64,000 nt of DNA from Ophioderma brevispina (GCA_023653785.1 JAMKCH010010201.1:35004-99003); one strand, 5' to 3'. Positions 25,483 through 36,990 are shown, counted from the first letter of the stretch. The notes: generated by a model not told the origin, from the sequence alone. Made by a program: numbers and translations.

Positions 25483-25800
25483 AAAGCTGACTCAGAGATT
25501 TTCCGAGGATGGTGTCCCCAATTTTTAACAAATCGTATGTTTTGCATGTACATAATTCTTATCCACATACTAATCGCTGTGTGAAATAGCTAACTTGTAA
25601 TAAAATTCCGGATCAGGAATTTTTGTTATACAGTAGGCATATCCTATGGTACTGTTATTCTACACATAGATATGCCAAAACGAAAATCATTTTTCTCTCA
25701 ATTTTTGGTGGAATTAAGTATTTTAGGTGACTATTTTTAGTTCTAGATGACTAAATTATACACACACACAAAACATATTTCGAAATCTCTGAGTCAGCAT
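25483..25800 (+). mobile_element. TTAA-type MITE, copy A (inside the CAG transposon)
   Basis: Left end AAAGCTGACTCAGAGATTTT and right end GAAATCTCTGAGTCAGC are inverted repeats. The interior CCGGATCAGGAATTTTTGTT is shared with copies at 33887, 49868 and 54895. The flanking TTAA is mutated here (TTCAA on the left). Confidence 0.85.
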
Positions 25801-26682
25801 TGGAAAAAGTACACAACTTTTTCTCACTCATTGGCTAATTCAGTTTTTTACAAAATCAGTGTAAGTCTTCTTCACTAGTAATTGTATCTCTTGCCATTTC
25901 TTCAATTGTTTAACAGACCTTTCTTCATGTTGGCTGCAGGCATTTACCTTGCCTGTAATATTCATTCATATCCTTTTGCTTTCATTTATTGGATATAGGC
26001 CTATATTACTTTTTATTTTTTTAAGTAAAATATTTGTTTGTCTTTCCAACCTACAAGAATAGACTCCTAATGAGAAAAAAATAGCCACCCTCTTTGGTTT
26101 TGAAGCCGTTTTCTTTCTGTGTCGGTGTAAGCCTATCTAATATCTATCGAAAGTACATTTATTAAATAGTAACAAGATAGGCCAATGCTATGATATAATT
26201 TAATTGTTATAAATACTTCCAATATACAACAAATTGAACGCAGTTCTCATATACCAGCAGGAATTCTAAAATACGCGAGGGGTAGTCCGAGTATTTATCA
26301 GATTCAATAGGTCTATGCTCACCCCAAAACACACGTACGCTTGTAAAATCCGTTAATCGATTTACTAGAACGGCAGTCAACACCAACTCGTACATAATTG
26401 CACCCACGATTACACCCAAATAGACGACACGTAATAATGATGTTATGCGGAGAGGTGTTCCTACGACTGTCTAACGTCCATTGTTCGCGAACGCACGTAA
26501 ATCATAACAAGCTCTCAGCATAATTTACGTATATACTTACGATTAAAGTTTCGCGGTCGAACCCCAGATGCGTAAGAGACATAGTACCAAACTTTCCACG
26601 TAAAAACCAAGAGCCGAAAAGTTAGGCATTATGTCTCTTACGCATCTGCATCCGCATAAACCTGAAATCTAAAGGTCGTTAA

Positions 26683-27541
26683 TAACAGTAATGCACGTGT
26701 GCTCAATCTTACGTGCAAATTTGCATTTTTTTAATTTTCTGTCGGTAAACGAACAGAAATTACAACACGTAGCCTATGAGACCCGATGAGAAAAGCATTT
26801 GCTCACAATACCAAACACCAAATTCGGAATGAAATGACATTTTGGGAATATACTTTTCTCCAGGATACCTAGTGAAATATAAATAAAACAGAAGAGGCTA
26901 GAATCACATCGAAATGCACCTTTAAGGACATCAAACTTAAATGTGTTAATTTAGGATATTCCGGAGGATATTAAATACCTTTTAGAAGCAACAATTAAAA
27001 TTGTGGTAAAAGGTATGCAAAAATTGTGTTGAAATAGCTAAGTTTTGATAATTTCACCACACAGTTTTTGTATTTCTAAAATTTGTTGAAGTGTTTGAAG
27101 TATGTTCATTAAACACTCAAATGAAAAAAAGTTTACAATTGGCGTTAATGGCATTGTGCCTTTTTACTGAAAATTTGAGCTGGTGTATAGTTACTCAAAG
27201 TTTAAGAAAATTTTGAGTAAAATATCAACCTTTTTGCAGTGCATGCGAGGAGGTACCCCGGGGGAGGTACTCCGCGGCTACTCCATATAGGTATTTCAAA
27301 AGGATTACTCCTATGAAGAATTTGACTCCGTAAATTCGCGTTGGCTTTGGGAATGGGATTGCTATGGAATCTAAGAATTCAAGTTTTTTTGAAAGTTATT
27401 TTGATAGCCATTCAAGTTATCACGTTGTGTCCCAAATTCCTTGAAGTCAAAATGTCAATGAGTTCAATATACTGTCAATATCTCGCATTGGATTTTAGGT
27501 TTATCGATTCTCCTTTCTAAAATGTATCATTCAGGAGCCAA
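26683..27541. other. 3' flank of the receptor gene
   Basis: No gene or bounded repeat was recognised. A GC-rich block at ~27240-27310 (GAGGTACCCCGGGGGAGGTA) may be a transposon fragment. No clear AATAAA signal was seen just downstream of the receptor stop on the minus strand. Confidence 0.4.
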
Positions 27542-28576
27542 TTACAGCAAAGTATCGAGTGATTTCGTTCCGGGTTTGTCAGTAGTCCCACGTCCTTTAA
27601 AGGCAAAAGCTTTCCGAAATGCCACTTTATACCGCGAATTACTTACACTGTAGACGATTGGATTTAACGAAGAATTAACAAGAAAAAGAATCCTTGCAGC
27701 CCAAGGTAACGATGATGGGGTTGGCAATGCGAATAAGTCACAAATATTCACGATTTGAAATGGCATGAGACAGAAAAAGAACACCACTCCATTGATGATT
27801 AACATTCTGGCCACAGCTTTCTGAGTATCAATAGCCCTCCTGGTGTTATCTGGGACGCTATTGGATAGTGAGACACTTGCAGTTTGTCTTCTGAGCTCAT
27901 ACAGGATACGAAAATAAATGGTGACGTTTGCGATGGAAGCGATAACAAACTGAATGAGGTCAGTGGAAAACAAGGCTGTTACAGCCCATATATAAGCATT
28001 TTTACAGCGAGGAATTCGCGTCTTTCTCTCTGGATCACTTGGAGAGAATAAGCATATAAATTCCGGAGTGTAAGGTACTGACAACCCTGCAAAAAGCATA
28101 GATATCACCCAAACTGCTATCACCATGCGAATTGCACGTTTCTTGCTGTTCACAAGTCGATGCCAAAATGGGTGACATATCGCCAGGTATCGTTCTAAAC
28201 CAACAACGCTGACCGTCCAAAGAGAGGTATAATAACACAGATAGACGAGGAAATTTGGTACTGAACATCCGAAGGCTGTGTAGAAAGAGAATTGAAGATC
28301 GTACTCAGGAGAGACGATGTAGTCGCCTATGTACTGTAAGAAAGCAGCAAGCAGAAGCGAGCTGTCAGCAATTGCCAAGTTCACCAGGAAGATATTTGTA
28401 ATGGTTCTCATAATCTTGACGCGGTAAACAACAAATATAAATGAACAGTTAGTAAATATGCCGAATAAAACTATCAACGGTACGAATATGACGACAAAAC
28501 CTTTTGATGCATAGGAATACTTCATAACGTCTGCTGGCAACTCATCAATACTGTAATTAGCATCGCAGTGCTCCAT
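27542..28576 (-). CDS. Class A (rhodopsin-like) GPCR, probable neuropeptide receptor
   Basis: A 344-residue plasma-membrane receptor in one exon. Seven hydrophobic segments lie at about residues 26-51, 61-83, 103-126, 149-168, 198-224, 254-277 and 293-312. Family marks: GIFTN in TM1 (39-43), LAIAD in TM2 (67-71), Cys104 at the top of TM3 for a disulfide with loop 2 (Cys175 likely), ERY for DRY (128-130), CLMPF in TM6 where CWxP is usual (Trp replaced by Leu), and NPIVY in TM7 (305-309). Asn7 lies in a glycosylation sequon. The tail is short, with no palmitoylation cysteine visible. The overall pattern recalls neuromedin U, ghrelin and TRH-type peptide receptors; the ligand is unknown. The start is the first ATG (28574-28576): three codons further upstream is a TTG, and an in-frame TAG lies at 28706-28708. 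The open frame in a decayed neighbourhood implies purifying selection. Confidence 0.93.
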   Translation of the reverse strand: MEHCDANYSIDELPADVMKYSYASKGFVVIFVPLIVLFGIFTNCSFIFVVYRVKIMRTITNIFLVNLAIADSSLLLAAFLQYIGDYIVSPEYDLQFSFYTAFGCSVPNFLVYLCYYTSLWTVSVVGLERYLAICHPFWHRLVNSKKRAIRMVIAVWVISMLFAGLSVPYTPEFICLFSPSDPERKTRIPRCKNAYIWAVTALFSTDLIQFVIASIANVTIYFRILYELRRQTASVSLSNSVPDNTRRAIDTQKAVARMLIINGVVFFFCLMPFQIVNICDLFALPTPSSLPWAARILFLVNSSLNPIVYSVSNSRYKVAFRKAFAFKGRGTTDKPGTKSLDTLL

Positions 28577-29639
28577 TGTTTTCAAGCACTGTAATTCGCT
28601 ATGTCTACATGAAATCAGTTTGCAGGTTTTCTTGCACGTGCAGTCACAACTGAAACGAATGAACCCTTCTGTAGGGAAGTTGTGAATTGTTGGGCTTCTT
28701 TTATCCTATTGAAGGTACTCGACCCGACCTTGACGCACTTTTTGATACACTTCAATACGTTTGTTTTTGCGTCGGTGATTCTATATTTTGCAGATAATAA
28801 CTTCGTATAAGCCACGATGCTCTCGTCTATGGTGTTTTGTACGTGAGGTTTGTGAACTGAAATTTTCCCTTAACCGTGACAAATCTAGCCATAACCCGCT
28901 CCTTCTTTGACGTAGATGGTAGGATTGAAGTCTCCATTCTAGGTAGGTAGTTCTAAGCAGGGGTTATGGCCAGCTTGCAGCCACTTAGAGCGATGAGTGT
29001 TTTTTTGCCTGTTATGTCGGAGAGAACTTGGATAGAAGTGCAAGTGGGCCCTAATGCAATTTTATTGCTTAAATTATAGACCAAGGTGTCAAGTGAAAAA
29101 CAATCCACCAAGTGCCACTCTTAGCACCATTGGTCAAATAGTGTGTTCAGGTCACAGGTCACACAAGAGGATTCAGTTTCTAAAATGCTTCAATAAAGTT
29201 ATGAAATGCCACCAAAACTTTCCTCCAGTCCAAAGGAGTAAAAAGGTCAATGGGTCATGTATACGTAGGATGCCTAATTAACAAAGAGAATAGTCACAAA
29301 AAGGCAACAAATATTTTGTACAGGGTCTAAATTTTAAAAAGGTTCAGGATCATCTTCAAGTATAGTCAAGGCATTGTGTGCCCATACCACAGTATGAGAT
29401 TTAATGCTATGACATAAATACGATTCAGGCCACATAGACAATAGGGTTGTTTGGTTCAGCCTAGTTATGCTCAGATGACATTTTAGATATAGCAAAAACT
29501 ATACATGTTCAGAATCCTCGCGCGCCAGGACAGAAAATAGGCGACTACACTTTCAATTACGTAGGGGGCATTCTTCTGTCTTCGTCTTCTCAGGTTTAGT
29601 GCAAACTTCAGAGACTGAAGGCTCTAGAACTTGAGGTCG
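28577..29639. other. 5' flank of the receptor gene, nothing bounded
   Basis: This holds the presumed 5' untranslated region and promoter of the receptor on the minus strand. No TATA box or upstream exon could be identified. Small frames at 28615-28815 and 29054-29281 have no domains. Confidence 0.4.
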
Positions 29640-32480
29640 ATGGTGCTTACAATGCGCCTATCCTAGTTAACGATGGGATTCGTGTATAGCGTGTTGTCCC
29701 AATTTCGTACTGGCGCCGACAAGCTGTAACAGTCCCAGGGACGCCCAGGGGATGCGGTCAGGACTATGAATGTAGGTATGGAGACCGAGATCGGGATATT
29801 TAGCATGTCACTGCCACATGATTCGCATTGCAAAGTAATTCCACCAAGGCCTACCATGGAAACACTCCTAAAAAAGGAGTGTTGTGATTCTCGTCAAGCC
29901 AAAGACACCAATTATGGCAATAATAACCTGTCAAGTTTTATACTTCAATGCTGCAGCATTAAAAATGAGCTTGTTGAGTTTCATGCTTGCGTGTATCTAG
30001 AAAATCCTGATATTATTGCCCATAACGAATCTGGCTTGATTGTGATTCTTCAATGTGGTGAAGTTTTTCCATCTGAATACTATGTTTTTTCGCAATGATA
30101 GAAATACACATGGCGGTGGGGTTGATTTAGGTATTAGATCTATCTTAATCCTCTTGTTGCAGTCTGTTTTTATTAATGATTTGCAATTGTATGGGCTGAT
30201 TAATACACACTCAGGGTAAAAGGCTTGTTTTGGTGTTGATTATAGGCCACTTAACAGAACAAAAATAGTTTGATATTTTAGATGATAATATAGTAAAATA
30301 CAAGACATCTAATAAATCTTATGATATTTTGTTTCTCTTGTGGTGATTTAAACATTAACATGATTGGTTATGAAATGCATGTTACAAAGGTGCTCTTCCA
30401 AAGGTTTTCTTGATCAATGTATTCAAATGGCCTTCACTTCAGGTTTTGAAATAGCTACTTATAGGACTCTAATGGTGATTGACCATTTCCTTGATTTGGT
30501 GTTTGTTCTGATCCTTCTTTTGTCACTTCTTGTAATTCAACTATAATCTGCCATGGTGTGATCATTCGCTGTTTCACTCCTTTGAATACAAGTAATATTA
30601 AGTGTAAGCCCATCATAAGTCTGTGTACTGTTTGAATAGGGCAGACTTGACAAAAAAAGAAGCAATATTTGTTAATGTTTGGGGCAGCTATTGGTTGTAA
30701 TGATGATGTTGATTCTGTTTGGGATAATATTGAGCATGTTATTAAGGACAGTATTGATCACTCTGTACCTAGGAAAAATGTTCCAAGTTCAAGTACTGCC
30801 ATGGATGGAATAAGGATATCAGAAATCTGTAGAGCTAAGAGAGCTAAGGAAAGTAATTCTGATGTTGCATGGCAACAATTTACAGACTTGTAGAATAATA
30901 GGGTGGGCAAGGGACGATTCTTTTTTTCAAAACGAGTGGATTCGTAGGCCATTTTGGTTGCGGAAACAAATCCGGGCAGCTTTTTGGCCTAAGAGATTTT
31001 TAGGTTGGTAAAAGGACTTTTAAGTTTTGTACATGAAGTCAAAAGGATTGGTGGTTTAACATTATTAACTGCCAAAATCTGACAACAAACAAACCATTGA
31101 CATTTAGTATTACTAGCACATAAGCATAGGTAATGCTTCCTATAAATATAAAACCAGTTTCCAAAGTAATCAAGTTCAGATGCCTTAGGGGTAGAGTCAC
31201 TCATAAGCAGTGCAATCATCATTTTACCTAATGGTCTGAATTATCATAGCCACTAAAAACAACTGTTATTACAAGAAGTTGCCTTCTACTGTCTTTTTCT
31301 GTTAATAATAGCATCACAGTTGGAATGAAAACACACTGGACTGGCAGTGGCATGGCACTGGAATGTTATTGTAACTGGTTGTACAGGCTTGACCTACACA
31401 ATCACACTCACTTCATAGCCATCGTACAAGTCTTCTCTTGCAAATAGTTGCAATGTTGTTGTTAGGTTAATATAGCATCACTTGTTGGTTGAAAACACTC
31501 CAGTACAATTGGCAGGTATAGACATGTTATAAAGGCTTGACCTTACAACAATACATGTCTTTCAACATCCAGTAAACCATAAGATCTGGGTCATGTTTTG
31601 GTTATTCTGTGTATGGCCTTGCTTAATTGAAATGAATTTTGTAAAAATGTTCTTGCCATTGAGAATGAATTTGTTAATTTTTCTTGAAAAAGTGTTTAGC
31701 TGTATTATAATGCTCCTTTTGAGGAATTTCTAGCAACATCCAGGAATAAGATAGTCGCTTTTTTGTTTGTCTGAACTAGGGAAAAATATCCTATTGATTT
31801 CATGTACAAAATTAAAAGTCATTTTAGCCGACCTACAAATCATCTTAGGCCCAAAAGCTTTCCTGATTGGTGTTTAGCAACCAAAATGGCCCTAAGAATC
31901 CACTCGTTTTGAAAGAATTAGAAAAAAATATCCATTTATGCCCAACCCTAGTAATAAGGTTAAGGCATTAAATTAGGGAAGAAGGCACAGGCGACTATAC
32001 TTATGATAAATTTTTTCTTTTTGTGCAAATGCCAAGTGTAATCCTAAGAAGTTTTGGTCTTATCGCATCTAAAAGGAAATGCTCTGAAAAAAACTCTTTT
32101 ACCATTAATGACAACACTACTAGTAATCCTGTGAATTGCTGCTGCTTTTAACAAAGGCATTTCAGTAAATTTGATGCGTATGTAACAATCCTCTTGATCT
32201 TAACTCTTACTGACACGCTACTTCTCATGGGCCACCTACTCTTGTTATCTTCTGTTTACAGTGGATGAAGTTCTAGAAACTCTGAAAAATCTCGATGCTT
32301 CCAATCTCCAGGACTGATGAAATTCTTCCAATTTCTTGAAATCATCGTTGTAATGAGCTTGCTCTGTATATGTGTGATGGTTTAATTATTTATCAGAAAA
32401 TACTATGACACTTTCATCCTGTTACGATTAAATCAGTGCAATCCTGTTCTTGTATGCATGACAAATTCTCCTTCTTATTT
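29640..32480 (+). pseudogene. CR1-like LINE remnant (endonuclease to RT start)
   Basis: The plus-strand reading, across frameshifts, shows an AP-endonuclease of the CR1/L2 group: CCSIKNELVEF and LENPDIIA (29945-30020, in the open frame 29766-30098), VFPSEYYVF (~30065), GDLNINMIG (~30343-30370) with EMHVTK, and DLVFV near 30495. The connector follows, with DDVDSVWDNIEHVIKDSIDH (30705-30765) and RAKRAKESNSDVAWQQFTDL (~30833-30892). The reading then stops at a 1.05-kb insertion and resumes after 31957 with a short NKV segment. Further on are FTINDNTTSNPV (~32100) and a damaged SPGPDE-type motif at ~32305, the start of RT. The RT palm is absent, so the copy is 3'-truncated or deleted. The part before 29760 may be ORF1 but is not secure. 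Confidence 0.82.
30899..31950. mobile_element. ~1.05-kb non-autonomous transposon with ~140-bp inverted ends
   Basis: The left end TAGGGTGGGCA and the right end TGCCCAACCCTA open an inverted repeat that continues for roughly 140 bases. Matching stretches in both arms include CAAAACGAGTGGATTC, GCCATTTTGGTTGC, GGCCTAAGA and TTTTGTACATGAA. The insertion splits the connector of a CR1-like LINE; the target TAGAATAA (30891-30898) recurs as TAGTAATAA (31949-31957), an 8-bp duplication with one extra base. Termini and duplication length fit hAT. The interior (31040-31780) encodes no transposase that I recognise. Confidence 0.85.
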
Positions 32481-33882
32481 TGGGCTTACTGCAACTTTTA
32501 AATACCGGGGTGGGTTCGGTCAAGTGGGCATAACTTCAAACAATACTTCATCAATCACCAAAAATGGGTGTCCCAAAATGCCGTAAATAAACGCCGCTTC
32601 CAATATATCCACAATGTCATGATTGCGCGTATCGATTTGAACTGACAGCAAAATTTCACGGGGGGAGTTACTGTTACTTTTTTGGGTGTGTTTATTATGG
32701 AACAACTGGTTAAAACCAAGGTAATGTAAACTTGGCAGGGTCTAAACTGGGTAATTTACATGTATGATAAGCAGGTTGATAAAACCACCACGTTTTGTAG
32801 AAGACGTACTGTAAGTTTAAGTTTTGTTTCTATGACAAATATGTTAGGTCACGGTTGCTAAACAATTTCTTTCATGATTTTTAGTTCATCTTTGTTTCCT
32901 TTTCGGAAAAATATGAAATATACGGTCAAGTTAATTGAACGCACAGGAGAAGCCCAAGGTTTATTTATTCGTGAAAGAGGACAAGTATCTAGTAGCCCTG
33001 GAGCTAGCACACATTTGTAACACATTCATCAAGTACAAAGGTTGATGATTAAATATTGGGAGGACAGGGCAAAATTATTTAATCACTCAAACCCTTTTTT
33101 GGTACTTGAGATGGTTACAAATGTGTGCAAAGCTCCGGTTATAGAGCTTTGAGCATGAAAAAAAATAATATCAATTTAATTCGGGGTGGTGAGTAGAGCA
33201 CATGTGAACATCTTTCTACATGACGATGCTCAGGTTACGATACCAACATCAACAAATGAACACTTTAAAGGGGGGTTCTGGAACAGAGAACCACTGAGCA
33301 TGCATTTTCATGATCAAATCAGTTTGATTCAAACAAATTTAAAAGTCAGCATGGAAGAAAGAGAAGGTAGAAACGCCGTTACTCGGCTCTTAAATATGGT
33401 ATATGGTATCAACTTTGCGAATATGAAGATACCACAGCAGATTGTCTGTTTGAGCCCAGATCCATGGCACAGTTCCTTCCGGGTAAACACCAAACTTTCA
33501 CCAATCACTAGTCAAATGCACTTTTTAAAGTAAAGGTATGCCTGCTGCAACTTTAAACCAGAATGGGCTTCTGACTTTGTTTCTTTATAATTATCCGACT
33601 ATTTTTCAATGAAGACACCAAAATACAAAACAAAACTATTTTCACAATGATTGTTATAGTGTATGCTATTATTTTTTCCAATGTTAGAACTTCATATCGG
33701 ATGTACGCGTCAAGTTAGCGCCCCTAGCTATGTGTGGTCCAATTTTAGTCCATTTTGCAGCTGGGCAAACTATTTGATGGCCTATTTTTACTAGGGGACT
33801 CAAGGAAATACTACTTAATAGTCACAAGAAAAAATGCGGATCCAATGGTTAAATTACTGGAAAGGCCACCAAAGATGCTACA
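32481..33882. other. Intergenic stretch with one long palindrome
   Basis: A 150-bp palindrome at 32990-33140 is the only structure recognised. The 115-codon frame at 33186-33533 (plus) has no recognisable domain; it starts just past the palindrome and is left uncalled. Confidence 0.4.
32990..33140. repeat. ~150-bp palindrome (foldback element)
   Basis: The left arm CTGGAGCTAGCACACATTTG, then TAAC, TCAAGTAC and GATTAAATA, mirrors the right arm; complemented it reads CCGGAGCTTTGCACACATTT, then GTAACC, TCAAGTACC and GATTAAATA. The centre lies near 33065. No target duplication was resolved. Confidence 0.75.
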
Positions 33883-33886
33883 TTAA

Positions 33887-34253
33887 AGTGGGGGCCCGAC
33901 TCAGAGATTTGACATTTATTTGTTTATTATTTATTGAAAATAGTCAACTCGAACTAAGATAAGTCAACTAAAATGCCCAATCTAAAGTTGAGATGTATCG
34001 GATTTTTTCGTTTCAATGCAGTAGGTAAACATTTAGTGTGTAAATGCACAGTGCCATAGGAGACTGTGATAACTAAATTTCCGGATCCGGAATTTTAAAC
34101 AAGTTGTGATTTTTAAGAAGGACTTCGATTGACTTAGATTATTTCACCACGTGTTTTTTTTTTTTATTTATATGACAAGATTAAGTATATGCAAAAAAAA
34201 CATTTTTTTTGAAAATTGAGGGCGCCCTTTCTAGGAAATCTCCGAGTCAGCCT
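33887..34253 (-). mobile_element. TTAA-type MITE, copy B, inverted
   Basis: The family is reversed here: CCCGACTCAGAGATTTG at the left, GAAATCTCCGAGTCAGCCT at the right, with TTTCCGGATCCGGAATTTT inside. The tetranucleotide TTAA lies exactly at both borders (33883-33886 and 34254-34257), as for piggyBac or Kolobok insertions. It has no coding capacity. Confidence 0.85.
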
Positions 34254-34257
34254 TTAA

Positions 34258-35019
34258 ATCACAGTCTTCAGAAAAAAAAGCTCACTTTTAGAGCGAGTCG
34301 TAATGTTAACGGATTTAAGGAATTTGGATTTTTTATTTAGACCTCTTCTGTAGCCCCATAAAATGTACCTTTCACTGCAATTCGAACAAAATCTGAGAGG
34401 GTGGTTCCACACCTTGGTGTTTGGCATGGACTGACCCTACTAAGTCATTTCTGCAAACGTCACAAGACTCAGCAGCTAACTTCAACAGAAAGAAATCAAG
34501 TTATACAATAATAATTCAGTGTATTCAATTCCCCATGGCAATGCCACGTATTCTATATGTCAAATAAGCACAATCGTGCCTGCTACGGTTTGCAGTGTGT
34601 GATATATGAACATGTGTAAATGAAACCATATTAGAACACTTTCCACTTACAGCATTGTAGCATGCAAAGAAGTCTGCAAAGAAGCTTCATCCAGTGCATT
34701 GACTATGAATTAAACATCACACCTTTTTAGCAGTAATCTGAAGATGGTGTCCCCAATTGTGGATCCTCAAGTAACTAGCAACAGAAGATGAGAACACCTT
34801 AAAGGCCAATTGCTTCATTATTTTCCAATATGTTTTGCGGTCAGGAATGTGCTATCTGACTTGGCCACAAAATAAAATTTTTGTGGAACTTTTCCCTTCA
34901 GATAAAAATTTTGAAATTAACATGTGAACAATCTATAACAATGGTTTGCGCAATTTTTGCAATTCAAACTTAGCCATGCATATTTGTAGGATATAATAGT
35001 GATAATATCTATTATGACC
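34258..35019. other. Intergenic stretch, nothing recognised
   Basis: No gene, RNA gene or bounded repeat could be supported. Confidence 0.4.
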
Positions 35020-35222
35020 AAAAAGCTATGTTTTACAAATATATATACTGCCATTGAGAGAGTCCATGGTTAAAACTATGTCCCGCGGTGACTACATTAG
35101 TGCTATTGGGGGGGCGCAGACCCGAAGCAAAATAGCACCTAATGTTGTAGTCACAGAGGGTCCATAGTTTAACCAGAGGCTCGAATGGAGTCAGTTCATA
35201 TATTTGTTTTATATACTTCATT
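35020..35222. repeat. ~200-bp palindrome with ~85-bp arms
   Basis: The core is strongest. Left TGGTTAAAACTATG...GTGACTACATTAGTGCTATT (35067-35107) pairs with AATAGCACCTAATGTTGTAG...CATAGTTTAACCA (35131-35175) around a GC-rich 23-base loop. The match continues outward through TACAAATATATATACTG and its mirror CAGTTCATATATTTGTTTTA. This is a foldback element of unknown family. Confidence 0.85.
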
Positions 35223-35387
35223 AATAAATTTCAGTTCAAACAATGCAAAAAAAAATAATAATTTTGCATTTTAATTCATAAATTCACGTCAAACGATGTA
35301 TCTCTGCGAATGAATGTGGTAGTTCACATGCAATTCACTACGCGCAAATGCGGAGCACTAAGCAATCGAAGTGGTTACGCGAATAAG

Positions 35388-35482
35388 CGCCGTAAATAGT
35401 ACTTCGAGGCCGTAATCGTACTTATAGTAAAATGAACTATTACGGATGGGGTGGCTTAGGGGTACTATTTATCGATGGCGCC
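35388..35482. repeat. Imperfect ~95-bp palindrome
   Basis: GCGCCGTAAATAGTACTTCG on the left pairs with GGGGTACTATTTATCGATGG then CGCC on the right; further inward GAGGCCGTAATCG faces TTACGGATGGGGTGGC. Pairing is interrupted. It lies 170 bases past a stronger palindrome. Confidence 0.55.
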
Positions 35483-36990
35483 GTTTCTGGCCGATAGTTG
35501 AACTATTGTAATCATGTGATAGAGTTCAACCAAAAACAATCCTAAATTTATAAGAATTAATAATATCAGATATGATTATACATTGGGGTTGTGATGGATG
35601 AAGTAGTAATGTTTCAATTAAGTATTCATAAGAGGTGGACACCCTCTTCGGCTAGTTGGGGGGCGTCGTGATATGTTAGTTGCCACAAATTAATAGAAAT
35701 TCCGTTTAAAGAGCCATGAGGAGAATTCCAGAAAGACAGCGCCCCAAAATTTTTTCTCGAACATAGTGTTACATATTTGCAATTCTTACCAATGTATTAG
35801 ATCACACCTGAAGTGAATAAGCAGAAGACGCGGTGCTTTATGTAATAAGATGATGATTAGTAGTTCGGTCGTGCACGACAGTCAAAGTAGCGGTTTTCTA
35901 TGTGGAATGATTACGATAGCAGGCAAGTTCAGAACAAGGTTTGCGGTTTTCTTTGGAACATGTTTGTCCATAAACCTTCAACCGTACTCGGTAGGTGGTC
36001 TACAACCGATCCAGTGAAATTTGAGAGCAAATTCATATCCTAAAAAAATTCCTTCCTGTCACTTTCAATTTGATCCAATAGCTTTAACTCTAGATGTACA
36101 TTTGTGGCAACAGCCGCAACATTCTCGGTCGGACCCTACTGATTTTTTATTGGTTAATATCCAGCTCTGTCATAGTAAAACGGAACCTCGCCGTATTTGT
36201 AAATAAACAAACACCTGTCGAGTTCGAAACGGGCTTACGAATTCAAGTAAAGTCTGCTCGCGAGCTGATTGGAAGATCGCGAATCTAAAAAGATTGCCAA
36301 AGAATTCAAACGGCAGTTGAGTTTGAAATTCATGAACAACGTTATTTTTGTCAAGGGGGAGCCGTAATTTTGAAATTTACTGAATCCTAACTGGAATCAA
36401 CAATGATGGGACGATTTAATTAAATATGGCAAATCCATGCATTAAATGAGCAGAATATACCGGTGTAAACGAGGCTCATTACCAAGTCTCCTATTTTCTG
36501 GCAGTTAAATTATTATTTGACCGCGCGGGAAAACGTCTTACCTTCAACAATATGATTTCCAAAATATTCCAAACTTTTTTTTGTGTGTTGTGGTAACTTC
36601 ATGTTTTAATGCTTTGATTGTTAACAAAAACGATATATTTCCATTATCAGAATGAATATCTTATCTGCATAATGTGGAAGATTGATCAATATGGAGACTC
36701 TATAGACGTCAAATGAATGAAGATACATGTTTTTGTTTTTTCAGACCGTTAGATGGATAAACATGACCTGTGTAAAAACTTTCAAAGTACCTCTATGGAT
36801 TCGAATGGAAATCAGCCCAAGGGCCTCAAGATGGACAATATTTAAAATTAGACAGGTATTTAAAACAATGTGATGCAAGGTTGGATAGAGTTACTCGATC
36901 ACAGTTGCAATGGCAGTGTATATATGTGTATATGATATTAGAGGAGTCATTGTTGGAACTAAGAAAAAAGCTAGGTGTTTTTGTGCTTAC
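35483..36990. other. Intergenic or intronic stretch
   Basis: If the exon at 36991-37149 is real, this is its intron. A pyrimidine tract with CAG on the plus strand at ~36735-36745, followed by a 30-codon frame from ~36752, is too weak to call. Frames at 36021-36206 and 36094-36288 have no domains. Confidence 0.35.

Larger units (their letters stand above)
24575..26564. mobile_element. 1,990-bp CAG-TSD DNA transposon, copy 1
   Basis: Termini are GGGTTCGTTCGCGAAAGC on the left and, complemented, GGGTTCGACCGCGAAACTT on the right. Both continue with TCGTAAG-like sequence, about 30 bp of imperfect inverted repeat. The trinucleotide CAG flanks both sides (24572-24574 and 26565-26567). It sits inside a palindromic MITE whose two arms define the empty site, which makes the 3-bp duplication convincing. 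A diverged copy lies at 54147-55896. No transposase frame was found, so it is non-autonomous or gutted. It carries two further insertions: a CACTG MITE at 24927-25111 and a TTAA MITE at 25483-25800. Superfamily unknown. Confidence 0.85.
24539..26682. mobile_element. Palindromic foldback MITE split by a transposon
   Basis: The left piece (24539-24574) and right piece (26565-26682) join to a ~150-bp near-perfect palindrome. The left arm TAACGACCTTTAGCTATGAG, then GTTTATGCGGAT, CAGATGCG and TAAGAGACAT, mirrors the right arm, which complemented reads TAACGACCTTTAGATTTCAG followed by the same strings. The loop contains CCACGTAAAAACCAAGAGCC. The intervening ~1,990 bp is a separate element with its own termini. 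A TA or TAA target is possible. Confidence 0.85.

Noticed and set aside
28577..28585. Receptor start at 28585
   Set aside because: The codon at 28583-28585 is TTG. The first ATG in frame is at 28574-28576, so the protein is 344 residues.
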